Part shown: piece after piece, positions 25,123 through 32,757 of the stretch
Numbering within the stretch: position 1 is the first letter of the stretch
How the letters are laid out: the number at the start of each line of letters is the position of its first letter
NCBI GenBank assembly: GCA_028281865.1
Contig: JANQJB010000028.1
Span: forward strand, 1-64,000
DNA length: 64,000 nucleotides
Direction: 5' to 3'
Origin: Marinagarivorans sp.
GTDB lineage: Bacteria > Pseudomonadota > Gammaproteobacteria > Pseudomonadales > Cellvibrionaceae
Position numbers and translations under genes: made by a program
Notes under the pieces: model-generated
Databases searched by the model: none
What the model saw: only the letters and a program-made list of their open reading frames with translations
Told to the model about the DNA's origin: nothing

Positions 25123-25767
25123 ATGATTAGATCGGATTTTTTAAATTGGAATGTTTCATACCGGAAAAAATACCACCCCCAAACAAACTACCCCAATACA
25201 AACCACAAAAAAAATAAGCAACTTTATTTTTCGATTCATACTTGCGCAATTCGCAAACTGAGTGCAATTTTGTTGTCCTCATCGGTATTAATCTCCTGCA
25301 TTGGCGAACCTCCGCGCAGCTCTGGTTTATGGTGTATTAATAGTGTCGAAGCCAATACAGTGGACCTAGATCAAGCGCGCAAAGGTGTGCGTTTTGAGAG
25401 CCCGAGGGATATTGAAGATAACGGACGTATAATTCTTTATAAGCATTTATTGATGATTAATGATCCCGGCATTGGCTTCCATGTATTTGATAATCGCGAT
25501 CCATCGGATCCAAAAGCCTTGGGTTTTATGCGTGTGCCGGGCAATTATGATTTAACCATCAAAGACGATGTTCTGTACGCGGATAGTTACATCGATTTAA
25601 TTGCCTTTGGCTTAGACGAAAATGGAAAGCCCTACGAAATGTCGCGAGCTTTGTCTGTTTTTGAAGGTCGAGTAGAAACCGTTATTCACCAGCAAACACC
25701 AACGCTTGTTGAATATGAGTTTTTAGCGTGGCGAGACAAAAAAGCCGTTGAAGAATCGTGTCGCTAG
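25123..25767 (+). CDS. LVIVD-repeat-like lipoprotein
   Basis: 214 residues from the ATG at 25123, which has TTGGAGGAAA in front; an upstream GTG at 25090 is rejected. The N-terminus is unusually long and polar (about 45 residues) before the hydrophobic stretch and lipobox VLISCIG. The mature part has blade-like segments (RIILYKHLLMINDPGIGFHV, then FDNRDPSDPKALGF), typical of LVIVD/beta-propeller repeats found in surface proteins. At 214 residues it can form only about two to three blades, so it may be truncated or pair with the following protein. It is the first intact gene of a three-gene operon (9 bp to the next gene). Confidence 0.7.
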   Translation: MIRSDFLNWNVSYRKKYHPQTNYPNTNHKKNKQLYFSIHTCAIRKLSAILLSSSVLISCIGEPPRSSGLWCINSVEANTVDLDQARKGVRFESPRDIEDNGRIILYKHLLMINDPGIGFHVFDNRDPSDPKALGFMRVPGNYDLTIKDDVLYADSYIDLIAFGLDENGKPYEMSRALSVFEGRVETVIHQQTPTLVEYEFLAWRDKKAVEESCR

Positions 25768-25776
25768 GAGGGAATC

Positions 25777-26535
25777 ATGTTAATTAAATTATGTTTTATT
25801 TATTTTGTTTGCGTTTTTATAAATAGTTGTGGTTCTGACACAGGGGGCAGTGCCTCTGGGCCACTGGGAAATCAATCCGTGGCTGGGTCGACAGCGACTT
25901 TTTTAACCTACAAAAATACGCTGTTTGCATTGGACCGCGGAATCCTCAAGGTTTTTGATATTTCGCTTCCTACGCCAAGACTGGAAAATGAAATCAATGT
26001 GTTTGGTGCACAGACCTTGCATATTTATGAAGACTATCTTTATATGGGCGGTGTAATTGGTGTTGATATTTTTGATATTTCGATACCGCAGGTGCCGCTT
26101 AATGTAGGGTTTTATAGCCACGTTAGAAGTTGTGATCCCATTGTTGTTGAAGATGATATTGGCTATGTCACACTTCGCACCGCAGGAGATTGCGGTCGTA
26201 TTAGCCGTGATTCGCTCGATATATTGGATGTGAGTGATCCTAGCAAGCCAACCCTACTTAAATCATTTCCTATGAGTTCGCCTTGGGGGCTTGCAAAAAC
26301 ACCTGATTTTCTCGCGGTGTGTCAAGAGGGGATTGGTTTGGCATTAGTTGATGTTGTTGACATCGATGATATTTCGCTTATCTCCCGGCATTCAGCAATT
26401 AAATGTTTCGATTTAATTTATTACGATGAACGCTTGGTGACAACGGCGGATAACGGTATTGGTCAATATGCTATTGAAGGTGAAACACTCACGCCGCTTA
26501 GTATCATTCCCATTAAAAATTTCCGTGCTAGATAA
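25777..26535 (+). CDS. LVIVD-type beta-propeller lipoprotein
   Basis: 252 residues. A signal peptide ends in FINSCGSD (lipobox Cys at residue 18). Blades repeat as LFALDRGILKVFDISLPTPR, YMGGVIGVDIFDISIPQVPL, LDILDVSDPSKPTLLKSFPM and GLALVDVVDIDDISLISRHS, which is the LVIVD pattern (a strand ending in xVxDIS, Pro, then a new strand). About five to six blades can be counted, so it could close a small propeller. It is probably exposed at the outer membrane as a binding platform. Its last 75 residues, ending IPIKNFRAR, are duplicated in a decayed copy at 27475-27741. It is followed after 13 bp by an outer-membrane barrel gene. Confidence 0.78.
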   Translation: MLIKLCFIYFVCVFINSCGSDTGGSASGPLGNQSVAGSTATFLTYKNTLFALDRGILKVFDISLPTPRLENEINVFGAQTLHIYEDYLYMGGVIGVDIFDISIPQVPLNVGFYSHVRSCDPIVVEDDIGYVTLRTAGDCGRISRDSLDILDVSDPSKPTLLKSFPMSSPWGLAKTPDFLAVCQEGIGLALVDVVDIDDISLISRHSAIKCFDLIYYDERLVTTADNGIGQYAIEGETLTPLSIIPIKNFRAR

Positions 26536-26548
26536 GGATATTTGGAAT

Positions 26549-27406
26549 ATGAAAAAAATTAGATTAATTAATTTTGCTATTGTAAACGTTGCGATAATTT
26601 TTTTGACTTGCAACTCGTACGCGTCCGATAATAGTTATCAATACGAGGCAATATTAAGTTACTCGTCTACGCATTGGCCTGATGTTGAGACACGCGTTGT
26701 CTCGGGAGATTTTAACTATTATTTAGCGCCGGTTGAATACTCAAATTATCCTTCCTCTGAAAACGCATTTATGGCGCGCGCGAGTAGTCTAACCTTTACG
26801 TTTGGCGATTCAGTATCCAAATTTGATAGCTATATTAACGATTTGTACTCTGATCGCTATGGCATAGGCGGTCGCTTCTTTTTTGATAATACACCCCTCT
26901 ATGTAAAAGTATTTTATGAAGGCGGTGATGATGAAGATTATCGAAGTTTGAGCGGCGGTTTTATTACGCCGTTTTTGATTACGTATGAAGCGTCCCTGTA
27001 CGAGCGTACGCGCTTTGTAGTCGGCGGAGAGGATTTGGAACTAGAAGGTCAACGCTTATGGATAAAAGTGCAAAATTTCTTTGCTAATGGTGATGGCTAT
27101 AGAGTAGTGGTTTTCCGGGAAGATGAAGAGACTACAGAAAAATCTTATAAAAGCCGCACTCAAAAGGTTAGGTACACATATTTTATCAGGACGGGATTTA
27201 ACCTCAGTGCATCCTACGAATATATTGATGCGACCTATGGCACCAATACGAATCGGGCACTAGGCGTTGAGTGGGAGTACCGGCCTGATATTATATTCTC
27301 AGTTGAATTAGGCGACATGGAGGAAGATCGTAATTTTCGCCTTTCAATAGCAAGAGGGGATCAGCAAGGAGATTTTGGAAGTTTTGGCGTTACTTTTAGG
27401 TTTTAA
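26549..27406 (+). CDS. Putative outer-membrane beta-barrel protein
   Basis: 285 residues from the ATG at 26549, chosen because AAGGA lies upstream and a signal peptide follows (MKKIRLINFAIVNVAIIFLT, cleaved near SYAS). The mature chain alternates hydrophobic and polar residues with many Tyr/Phe and short turns (YTYFIRTGFNLSASYEYIDA, RNFRLSIARGDQQGDFGSFG) and ends in Phe (VTFRF), the classical C-terminal signal for BAM-dependent insertion. About 12-14 strands are plausible. Being in an operon with two LVIVD lipoproteins, it could anchor or export them. The family is not recognised. Confidence 0.72.
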   Translation: MKKIRLINFAIVNVAIIFLTCNSYASDNSYQYEAILSYSSTHWPDVETRVVSGDFNYYLAPVEYSNYPSSENAFMARASSLTFTFGDSVSKFDSYINDLYSDRYGIGGRFFFDNTPLYVKVFYEGGDDEDYRSLSGGFITPFLITYEASLYERTRFVVGGEDLELEGQRLWIKVQNFFANGDGYRVVVFREDEETTEKSYKSRTQKVRYTYFIRTGFNLSASYEYIDATYGTNTNRALGVEWEYRPDIIFSVELGDMEEDRNFRLSIARGDQQGDFGSFGVTFRF

Positions 27407-27452
27407 ATTGAGGTTGCTTATCACAGGCTAGAAGGATTCTAAGTTCGGAATC

Positions 27453-27476
27453 AAAGCCGGCGTTTGCTGGTTTTTT
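27453..27476 (+). terminator. Rho-independent terminator of the LVIVD/barrel operon
   Basis: CCGGC and GCTGG pair (one G-U) around GTTT and are followed by six T; the A-run before and T-run after extend the stem. It lies 50 bp past the barrel stop, separating the operon from the decayed copy at 27475. Confidence 0.7.
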
Positions 27477-27741
27477 GTATCAATACTCTGTTGATTTGGC
27501 CTATATGCCAAACTTTCTCGCAGTATGCCAGGAAGGTGACGGTCTAGCGTTAGTCGATGTCAACGATATCGAAAATATTGAAATTATTTCGCAATACGGT
27601 GGAATAAATTGTTTTGACTTAATTTATTCTGATGAGCGATTAATTACAACAGCAAGTGATGGTATCGGGCAATATGCGGTGGATGGAGAGGTATTAACAA
27701 ACTTAAGCACAATTCCTATAAAAAATTTCCGTGCACGTTAA
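27475..27741 (+). pseudogene. Decayed C-terminal copy of the LVIVD beta-propeller gene
   Basis: The 88-codon frame matches the last 75 residues of the lipoprotein at 25777-26535: FLAVCQEGDGLALVDV against FLAVCQEGIGLALVDV, CFDLIYSDERLITTA against CFDLIYYDERLVTTA, and an identical ending IPIKNFRAR. It has no signal peptide, no ribosome binding site and begins directly behind a terminator, so it should not be expressed. It is the 3' remnant of an old duplication, diverged but with the reading frame still open. Confidence 0.75.
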
Positions 27742-28066
27742 CGAGAAATATTGAATTAAAAAAATAGGGATGAGCTTATTAAACAAGATAATTTGATTTT
27801 GCAGCGAGTTTTTTCTGACTCTAAAATTCATAGGGGAGAATATTCTGAGCATGTAGTGGGTTTTACTATATGCTGACATTATTCAGAGGCATTTTAAAAA
27901 AGAAAATTTTCCCTTGTCGAATTAATGCTTTTTTTGCGATGATATGTCCCGCGCTGTTCGGACGGCAGCGATGATTAATATAGTGGCAATAACTTTTATA
28001 ACAGCCCGTTCCATTTCTTACTATTCTTTAGGCCTCAAACCATTCTGAGGTTCGGACGAGAGAGTC
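27742..28066. other. Upstream region and leader of the beta-helix protein gene
   Basis: No gene on either strand. Several short hairpins lie before the gene: CGCTG/CAGCG (27952-27956 with 27966-27970) and CCTCA/TGAGG (28033-28037 with 28046-28050). The 9-mer GTTCGGACG occurs twice (27956-27964 and 28050-28058). Together with the alternative hairpins at 28057-28092 this looks like a structured 5' leader. Confidence 0.4.
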
Positions 28067-28092
28067 CCTCTTATCTCGAGAGGAGTTTTTTT
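28057..28092 (+). promoter_or_regulatory. Candidate transcription attenuator (alternative hairpins)
   Basis: CCTCT (28067-28071) and AGAGG (28079-28083) form a terminator-like stem followed by AG and seven T (28086-28092), only 20 bp before the start codon. An alternative stem, CGAGA (28057-28061) with TCTCG (28074-28078), uses the same bases and would prevent terminator formation. Mutually exclusive hairpins ahead of a coding sequence are the hallmark of attenuators and riboswitches. I could not assign the leader to a known riboswitch class. Confidence 0.45.
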
Positions 28093-28111
28093 AATAGGAA
28101 GGTGTTAATTC

Positions 28112-30142
28112 ATGAAATATTCAATTCTTAAACAAAGGCGAAATAAATTTTCGATGTTTGCGCGTTGTCGTGCGGCACTGGGAGTCGCGTTGCTTGGCGG
28201 AGGCCTTCTATGGTCGGCTGTATCCTCACAAGCCGCGACGTATCAGGCGAGCAATGCACAGCAATTAATTAATGCAGTTGAATCTGCCAATACTTCACCC
28301 GAAGCCGATATTATTGAGCTACAACCTGGCGAGTATGTGTTGCAAAACACATTGGTTGTCTTAGACGACCTGGATATTCGCGGCCCTGGAACAAGTGATG
28401 GTTGCCTCGGTTTTGACGACCCGAGCAAGTTCAGTTTTCCGATGACCTCTTTTGGCAGTGTCAGCTGTGACGGTAAACAGGGCGAAGACCCAGGTGCTGT
28501 CGTGATAAAAATGGCTCAAGGTGCCAACCAACGAGTTTTGGCTTTAACTGACCACGGCGATAATGTTAGGCCCTCACTGACGCTGCGGCATTTAACCGTT
28601 ACTGGTGGTCGACACACAGGGGGAGGCTCCGGTGGTGGAGGTATAACGGTAATTGCTGGCGAACTGGGTCTTTATAACGTTGTTGTTGAAAATAATGAAG
28701 TCACCGGCAGCCAAGGTGCTGGGATTTGGATTCAGAGTGCTTCCGTGGGCGGCCTGCCCAATTTAATTATTGCCAACAGCACTATTCGCGGCAATATTAA
28801 CCTCACGTCAACTCCCAGTGGCGTCGGTGTGCAGGCAAGTGGTGGTGGGCTTTTTATCACCAATGATAATAGTTTTAACGTGATTGTTGGCTCGACTATT
28901 AACGGTAACTATGCGGGTCGCGGTGGCGGTCTTGTGGTTAAAGGGCGCACAATACTTTTAAAAAGCACCGTCAGTGGCAATATCGCTAGATTAACAGGTG
29001 GTGGCGTTTTGCATTGGGGCGGCGGCGATCAAGATCCGCAGCTGCTCAATATTAAGGACAGTACCATCACCAATAATATTTCATCTTATATCGATCGCGT
29101 TCCGTCCGAAGAATCAAAAGGCGCTGGTATAAAACTGATCGTGCGTCTCGGCGGCTTCTTTGGTGATGCGGCGCGCGCCGCTATTGAAGGCAGCTTGGTG
29201 CTGAATAACTTAGATTGTGGTGCTCGTGATCCAGATAATGATTGTTTTGGAGTTGGTAACGAGTTTTCGTTTCAGTCTTTGGGCGGCAACGTTGGTAGTG
29301 CTGGATGCGGATTTAGTGCAACGCCCTTTGTCCCTGTACTTAACCCTCCAACCGGCACTCAAATTCAGGTGCAAGATACCATACCCAATATCGGTTCAAC
29401 ATTGCGCCCCGAATCGACGAGCGTTTGTAATAATCCCACTAACGTTGATGATCCGGCCGGGCTGAGAAGTGCTCTGCAGGCGCTAGCCGATCGGGATTTG
29501 CGTGTCTATGATCGTGACTTATTTCGCGAGATATTAATTACTGAAAAATTGGCAGATAACGGCGGTCCGACGCAGACACACGCTCTGCCAGCCGACAGCC
29601 CCGCGATAAAGAGTCACGAGCACATCATTTCACTTGGCTACAGAGGCCCTGTTCATCCCGTGATTGCGATGGGATGTCCGTTGGACGATCAGCGCGATGC
29701 GCTCATTGGTCTTCAGTTTGAATGTGATTCGGGATCTTATCAAACTGAAGGTATCCTTCCCGACTTAGGCCCGGAACCGCAAGATTGTTCAAACGCTCCC
29801 AAGTGGAATAAGAAAAAGAAATATAACGCCGGCGCTAAAGTTAAGCACAATGGAGTGCTCTACGAAGCTCTGGTTAATATTGGTAAGAAAAAACCTTCGC
29901 CCGATAAAAATGACAATTGGAAGGAGCTTGGTCCCTGTGACTCTGGCGGTGGCAATGGAGGAGGTGGTGGTGGCAGCTCATCACCTTGTGATGGCGTCAA
30001 TGGCTGGAACAAAAAGAAAAAGTATAACGCTGGTGCGGAAGTCAAATATAAAGGCAACCTCTACCGCGCGCTGCAGAATATTCCAAAGAAAAAGCCAGCA
30101 CCCGATAAAAACAATTCATGGTTGTTAGTTGAGGCTTGTTAA
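28112..30142 (+). CDS. Secreted beta-helix protein with two C-terminal CBM5/12-like modules
   Basis: 676 residues behind AGGAAGGTG. The N-terminus is long and basic (MKYSILKQRRNKFSMFARC) followed by a hydrophobic core and AAT cleavage region. Residues 45-330 form a right-handed parallel beta-helix (ELQPGEYVLQNTLVVLDDLD, LTLRHLTVTGG, LVVKGRTILLKSTVSGN), as in pectate-lyase-like folds. Near residue 490, NGGPTQTHALPADSPAI is the 'choice-of-anchor Q' motif of such secreted proteins. Two modules of about 45 residues at the C-terminus (WNKKKKYNAGAKVKHNGVLY and WNKKKKYNAGAEVKYKGNLY) match the CBM5/12 chitin-binding fold, joined by a Gly-rich linker. No catalytic residues could be assigned, so it may be a binding or adhesion protein. 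Confidence 0.85.
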   Translation: MKYSILKQRRNKFSMFARCRAALGVALLGGGLLWSAVSSQAATYQASNAQQLINAVESANTSPEADIIELQPGEYVLQNTLVVLDDLDIRGPGTSDGCLGFDDPSKFSFPMTSFGSVSCDGKQGEDPGAVVIKMAQGANQRVLALTDHGDNVRPSLTLRHLTVTGGRHTGGGSGGGGITVIAGELGLYNVVVENNEVTGSQGAGIWIQSASVGGLPNLIIANSTIRGNINLTSTPSGVGVQASGGGLFITNDNSFNVIVGSTINGNYAGRGGGLVVKGRTILLKSTVSGNIARLTGGGVLHWGGGDQDPQLLNIKDSTITNNISSYIDRVPSEESKGAGIKLIVRLGGFFGDAARAAIEGSLVLNNLDCGARDPDNDCFGVGNEFSFQSLGGNVGSAGCGFSATPFVPVLNPPTGTQIQVQDTIPNIGSTLRPESTSVCNNPTNVDDPAGLRSALQALADRDLRVYDRDLFREILITEKLADNGGPTQTHALPADSPAIKSHEHIISLGYRGPVHPVIAMGCPLDDQRDALIGLQFECDSGSYQTEGILPDLGPEPQDCSNAPKWNKKKKYNAGAKVKHNGVLYEALVNIGKKKPSPDKNDNWKELGPCDSGGGNGGGGGGSSSPCDGVNGWNKKKKYNAGAEVKYKGNLYRALQNIPKKKPAPDKNNSWLLVEAC

Positions 30143-30164
30143 GTTCTTTACCACTTTGAATAAA

Positions 30165-30188
30165 AGCCCGCATTTGCGGGTTTTTTTA
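30165..30188 (+). terminator. Rho-independent terminator of the beta-helix gene
   Basis: CCCGCA and TGCGGG pair around TT and are followed by seven T, about 25 bp after the stop codon. Confidence 0.9.
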
Positions 30189-30357
30189 TTGCTGGAAACA
30201 GGACATTGCCGTTAGGTGAATTGTTTCAGCACGATTTGCACGACACCCAAGCCAAATGTTTGTGACCGGTTTCGCATTTTGCTTGCTTGGGGAGCATCGT
30301 AGTTAGGCCTTAGAATGTCCAACGGAGTTCAAATATTCTTACCGTAAGGAGTCAACT

Positions 30358-31038
30358 GTGGATAAAAATTTTTCATTTATTTCACTTATTACGTTCTTTT
30401 GTGCATTTTTGTTAGCAGGTTGTTCGACAACAGAATCTCACCGAGTTGTTGAAACGCAAAAAGTCGAGAGCTATCGCACTTCCTATTCAGGGCCGAAAAC
30501 TACCCTTGTTGTTGGCAAATTTGATAATCGTTCCAATTATATGCAGGGTTTATTTTCATCGGGGATTGACCGGCTGGGCAATCAGGCAAAAACGATTTTG
30601 AAAACACATTTACAGCAAACCAATCGTTTCTCGTTAGTGGACCGCGAAAACTTTGCCGAAATTCAACAAGAAGCCAATATTCGTGGCCAGGCTCAGGCAC
30701 TAAAAGGCGCACGCTATGCTATTAGTGGCGGTGTAAGTGAATTTGGTCGTAAGGTGGTTGGTGACAAACAGCTGTTTGGAATCGTCGGCTCAGGTAAAAA
30801 ACAAATTGCTTATGCCAAAGTCTCGGTTACGGTGGTCGACGTCGTTTCTTCGGAAATTATTTATTCTACTCAGGGCGCCGGCGAGTATGCATTGAGCGAA
30901 AGAGAAGTATTAGGTTTCGGTTCAAACGCAGGATATGATGCGACATTAAATGGCAAGGTTTTAAATTTAGCGATTACCGAAGCCGTTAACAATATGGTAA
31001 GGGATTTAGAAACGGGAGCGTTTCGGGTTGAAATATAG
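30358..31038 (+). CDS. CsgG-family lipoprotein
   Basis: 226 residues from a GTG start behind TAAGGAG. The lipobox is LLAGCSTT (Cys 22). The body follows the CsgG/HfaB pattern: TTLVVGKFDNRSNYMQGLFS, ILKTHLQQTNRFSLVDRENF, YAISGGVSEFGRKVVGDKQ and AYAKVSVTVVDVVSSEIIYS. CsgG forms the outer-membrane secretion pore for curli; shorter relatives like this one are envelope lipoproteins. It leads a three-gene operon with DUF4810 and DUF799 lipoproteins, an arrangement also known in Neisseria (the NMB1162-1164 locus) and many gammaproteobacteria, where the three probably form one outer-membrane complex. No curli subunit genes are present here. Confidence 0.88.
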   Translation: MDKNFSFISLITFFCAFLLAGCSTTESHRVVETQKVESYRTSYSGPKTTLVVGKFDNRSNYMQGLFSSGIDRLGNQAKTILKTHLQQTNRFSLVDRENFAEIQQEANIRGQAQALKGARYAISGGVSEFGRKVVGDKQLFGIVGSGKKQIAYAKVSVTVVDVVSSEIIYSTQGAGEYALSEREVLGFGSNAGYDATLNGKVLNLAITEAVNNMVRDLETGAFRVEI

Positions 31039-31084
31039 TTTTTATCTTAATGACATAAACCGAAAAAATAATTAGGGAAGCCGC

Positions 31085-31450
31085 GTGAAGAAATTATTCT
31101 TAGTTGTAAATATTTTTTTATTTGCTCAGGCGTGCACGACAACACCACAAAATCTCTATTATTGGGGCGAGTACGAGAGTTTAGTTTATGAAATGTATGC
31201 CAAACCGGGAAAGGCTACACCGGCAATACAAATTGATAAACTAACTGAGGCGATTAAATTAGCCGAAGGTAAAGGCTTGTTACCCGGGCCGGGAATGTAC
31301 GCGCATTTAGGTTTTATGTATGCCATCGTTAATAAGCCCGCGCAATCACAAGCGGCATTTGAGAAGGAGCTTGAGTTATTTCCCGAATCTCAGACTTTAA
31401 TTGAAGGAATGCTCAAACGCGCAGCCCAACAAAACAAGGAGGTTTTTTGA
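31085..31450 (+). CDS. DUF4810 family lipoprotein
   Basis: 121 residues from a GTG start with AGGGAAG in front. The lipobox is FAQACTT (Cys 17). The remainder is helical and matches the DUF4810 pattern: LYYWGEYESLVYEMYAKPGK, then a TPR-like pair (GPGMYAHLGFMYAIVNKPAQ, AAFEKELELFPESQTLIEGM). It is 46 bp behind the CsgG-like gene and its stop overlaps the next start (TGATG). It probably acts as a helical scaffold partner within the CsgG/DUF799 complex in the outer membrane; function not established. Confidence 0.85.
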   Translation: MKKLFLVVNIFLFAQACTTTPQNLYYWGEYESLVYEMYAKPGKATPAIQIDKLTEAIKLAEGKGLLPGPGMYAHLGFMYAIVNKPAQSQAAFEKELELFPESQTLIEGMLKRAAQQNKEVF

Positions 31451-32124
31451 TGTTTAATGATGCATCTCTTTTGAAACTGAAATTTATTTTGATCATTACG
31501 GTATTTGGGATTTGCGGTTGTGGCAGTATGCCAGCCTACGATTATTCTGCGTTGATGGCGAGTAGTCCTCGATCCATCTTAGTTATTCCCCCAGAAAATA
31601 ATTCTGTTGAGGTAAATGCATCTTATACGTTTATTTCAACCATTACCGAGCCATTGGCGGAAAAGGGTTATTACGTTTTCCCTGTGGCAGTGATCGATCA
31701 TTTTTTAAAAGAAAACGGTCTGCCGACGCCTGCAGAAATGAATTCAGTGCCGCTAGATAAGTTGCGCCAACATATTGGCCCTGACGCTGTTTTATATGTG
31801 ACGATAAACAATTGGGGGCAAAAATATCAAGTCATTCAGTCCAAGGCCGTTGTAAGCGCGCAAATGAAATTAATTGACGCGCGCGACGGTAGCTTGTTAT
31901 GGCAAGCCCGTGCTTATGCCGAGCAAAATTCTTCGGACTCGAATAATAATGGGCTCGCCGGTGCATTAATTGGCGCTCTTGTTGATCAAATTGCCGGGTC
32001 TATTGTGGATAATACCTTTAGGCTGAGCCGTCGGGCGAATAATAGTGCTATTAACCACAGCGGTACTGGGCTTCTTGATGGGCCTTATCGGATTCAAAGA
32101 AAATTGGAAACGGGACGGCAGTAA
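31450..32124 (+). CDS. DUF799 (GNA1162) family lipoprotein
   Basis: 224 residues from the ATG at 31450, which overlaps the previous stop codon. The signal peptide ends in VFGICGCGS (lipobox Cys near 20). Family features are SILVIPPENNSVEVNASYTF, GYYVFPVAVIDHFLKENGL, LPTPAEMNSVPLDKLRQHIG and VVSAQMKLIDARDGSLLWQA. The Neisseria homologue GNA1162 is an outer-membrane lipoprotein with a TolB-N-terminal-like fold. Together with the two genes in front it makes up the conserved CsgG-DUF4810-DUF799 operon, of still unclear role in envelope or secretion. The Ser/Asn-rich C-terminus is not conserved to my knowledge. Confidence 0.87.
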   Translation: MFNDASLLKLKFILIITVFGICGCGSMPAYDYSALMASSPRSILVIPPENNSVEVNASYTFISTITEPLAEKGYYVFPVAVIDHFLKENGLPTPAEMNSVPLDKLRQHIGPDAVLYVTINNWGQKYQVIQSKAVVSAQMKLIDARDGSLLWQARAYAEQNSSDSNNNGLAGALIGALVDQIAGSIVDNTFRLSRRANNSAINHSGTGLLDGPYRIQRKLETGRQ

Positions 32125-32757
32125 AGTATTGTTCTTGCGGAAACATTCTCTTTTAGCTTTTTACATTAGATGGTGCTATCTGAGCCGTTAATCGGTTTTG
32201 TTGCCACTAATTCCAGGGTCATATTTTATTTAGTGGTGTCAGATTTGACCTGATAGAAAATAACCTGGATTTTGCGGATTGAATTGCTACGTATCTAGAA
32301 AGTTTTTATGTAAAGAGTTTTGATGTAAAAATTTTTAAGATGAAAGATCCCCACTAACTTTAAATAAACAAAAATAATGATGAAATGTCTAGAAGGATTG
32401 ATATGGTGAATAAGACACTTAATGCTTGTTTCTGAAAACTCCCTGTGCATGCTTCACAATTGGCGTTAAATCACTATTTCTCTTTTTTTAATTCAAATAT
32501 ATAAGGTGTTTCGTGTTTTAGGTCACGAATTTAAATCATTAAATAGCCTATGCTAGTTGATGAACTTATTTATTCTAATTCTATTTTCTTATTGAAAACT
32601 ACCAGGGAAGTTTCCATCTTTAACGATAATAATAAAACAGCACGTTTTAAAGATTCGTTCGCCGTAGATTAAGTTTTTAATCGTCTAATAACTAAAAACA
32701 AGTGCCGATACCGTAGTTAAATTTAATTAACACCCACAGATCCGGTGGAGGTTTACG
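32125..32757. other. 633-bp intergenic region, no gene seen
   Basis: AT-rich. It contains an imperfect palindrome at about 32212-32272 (CCAGGGTCAT with AATAACCTGG at the ends and TCAGATTTGACCTGA inside) and then the promoter region of the poly-serine lipoprotein gene, whose ribosome binding site GGTGGAGG precedes the ATG at 32758. No terminator with a clear uridine run was found for the CsgG operon. Confidence 0.5.
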
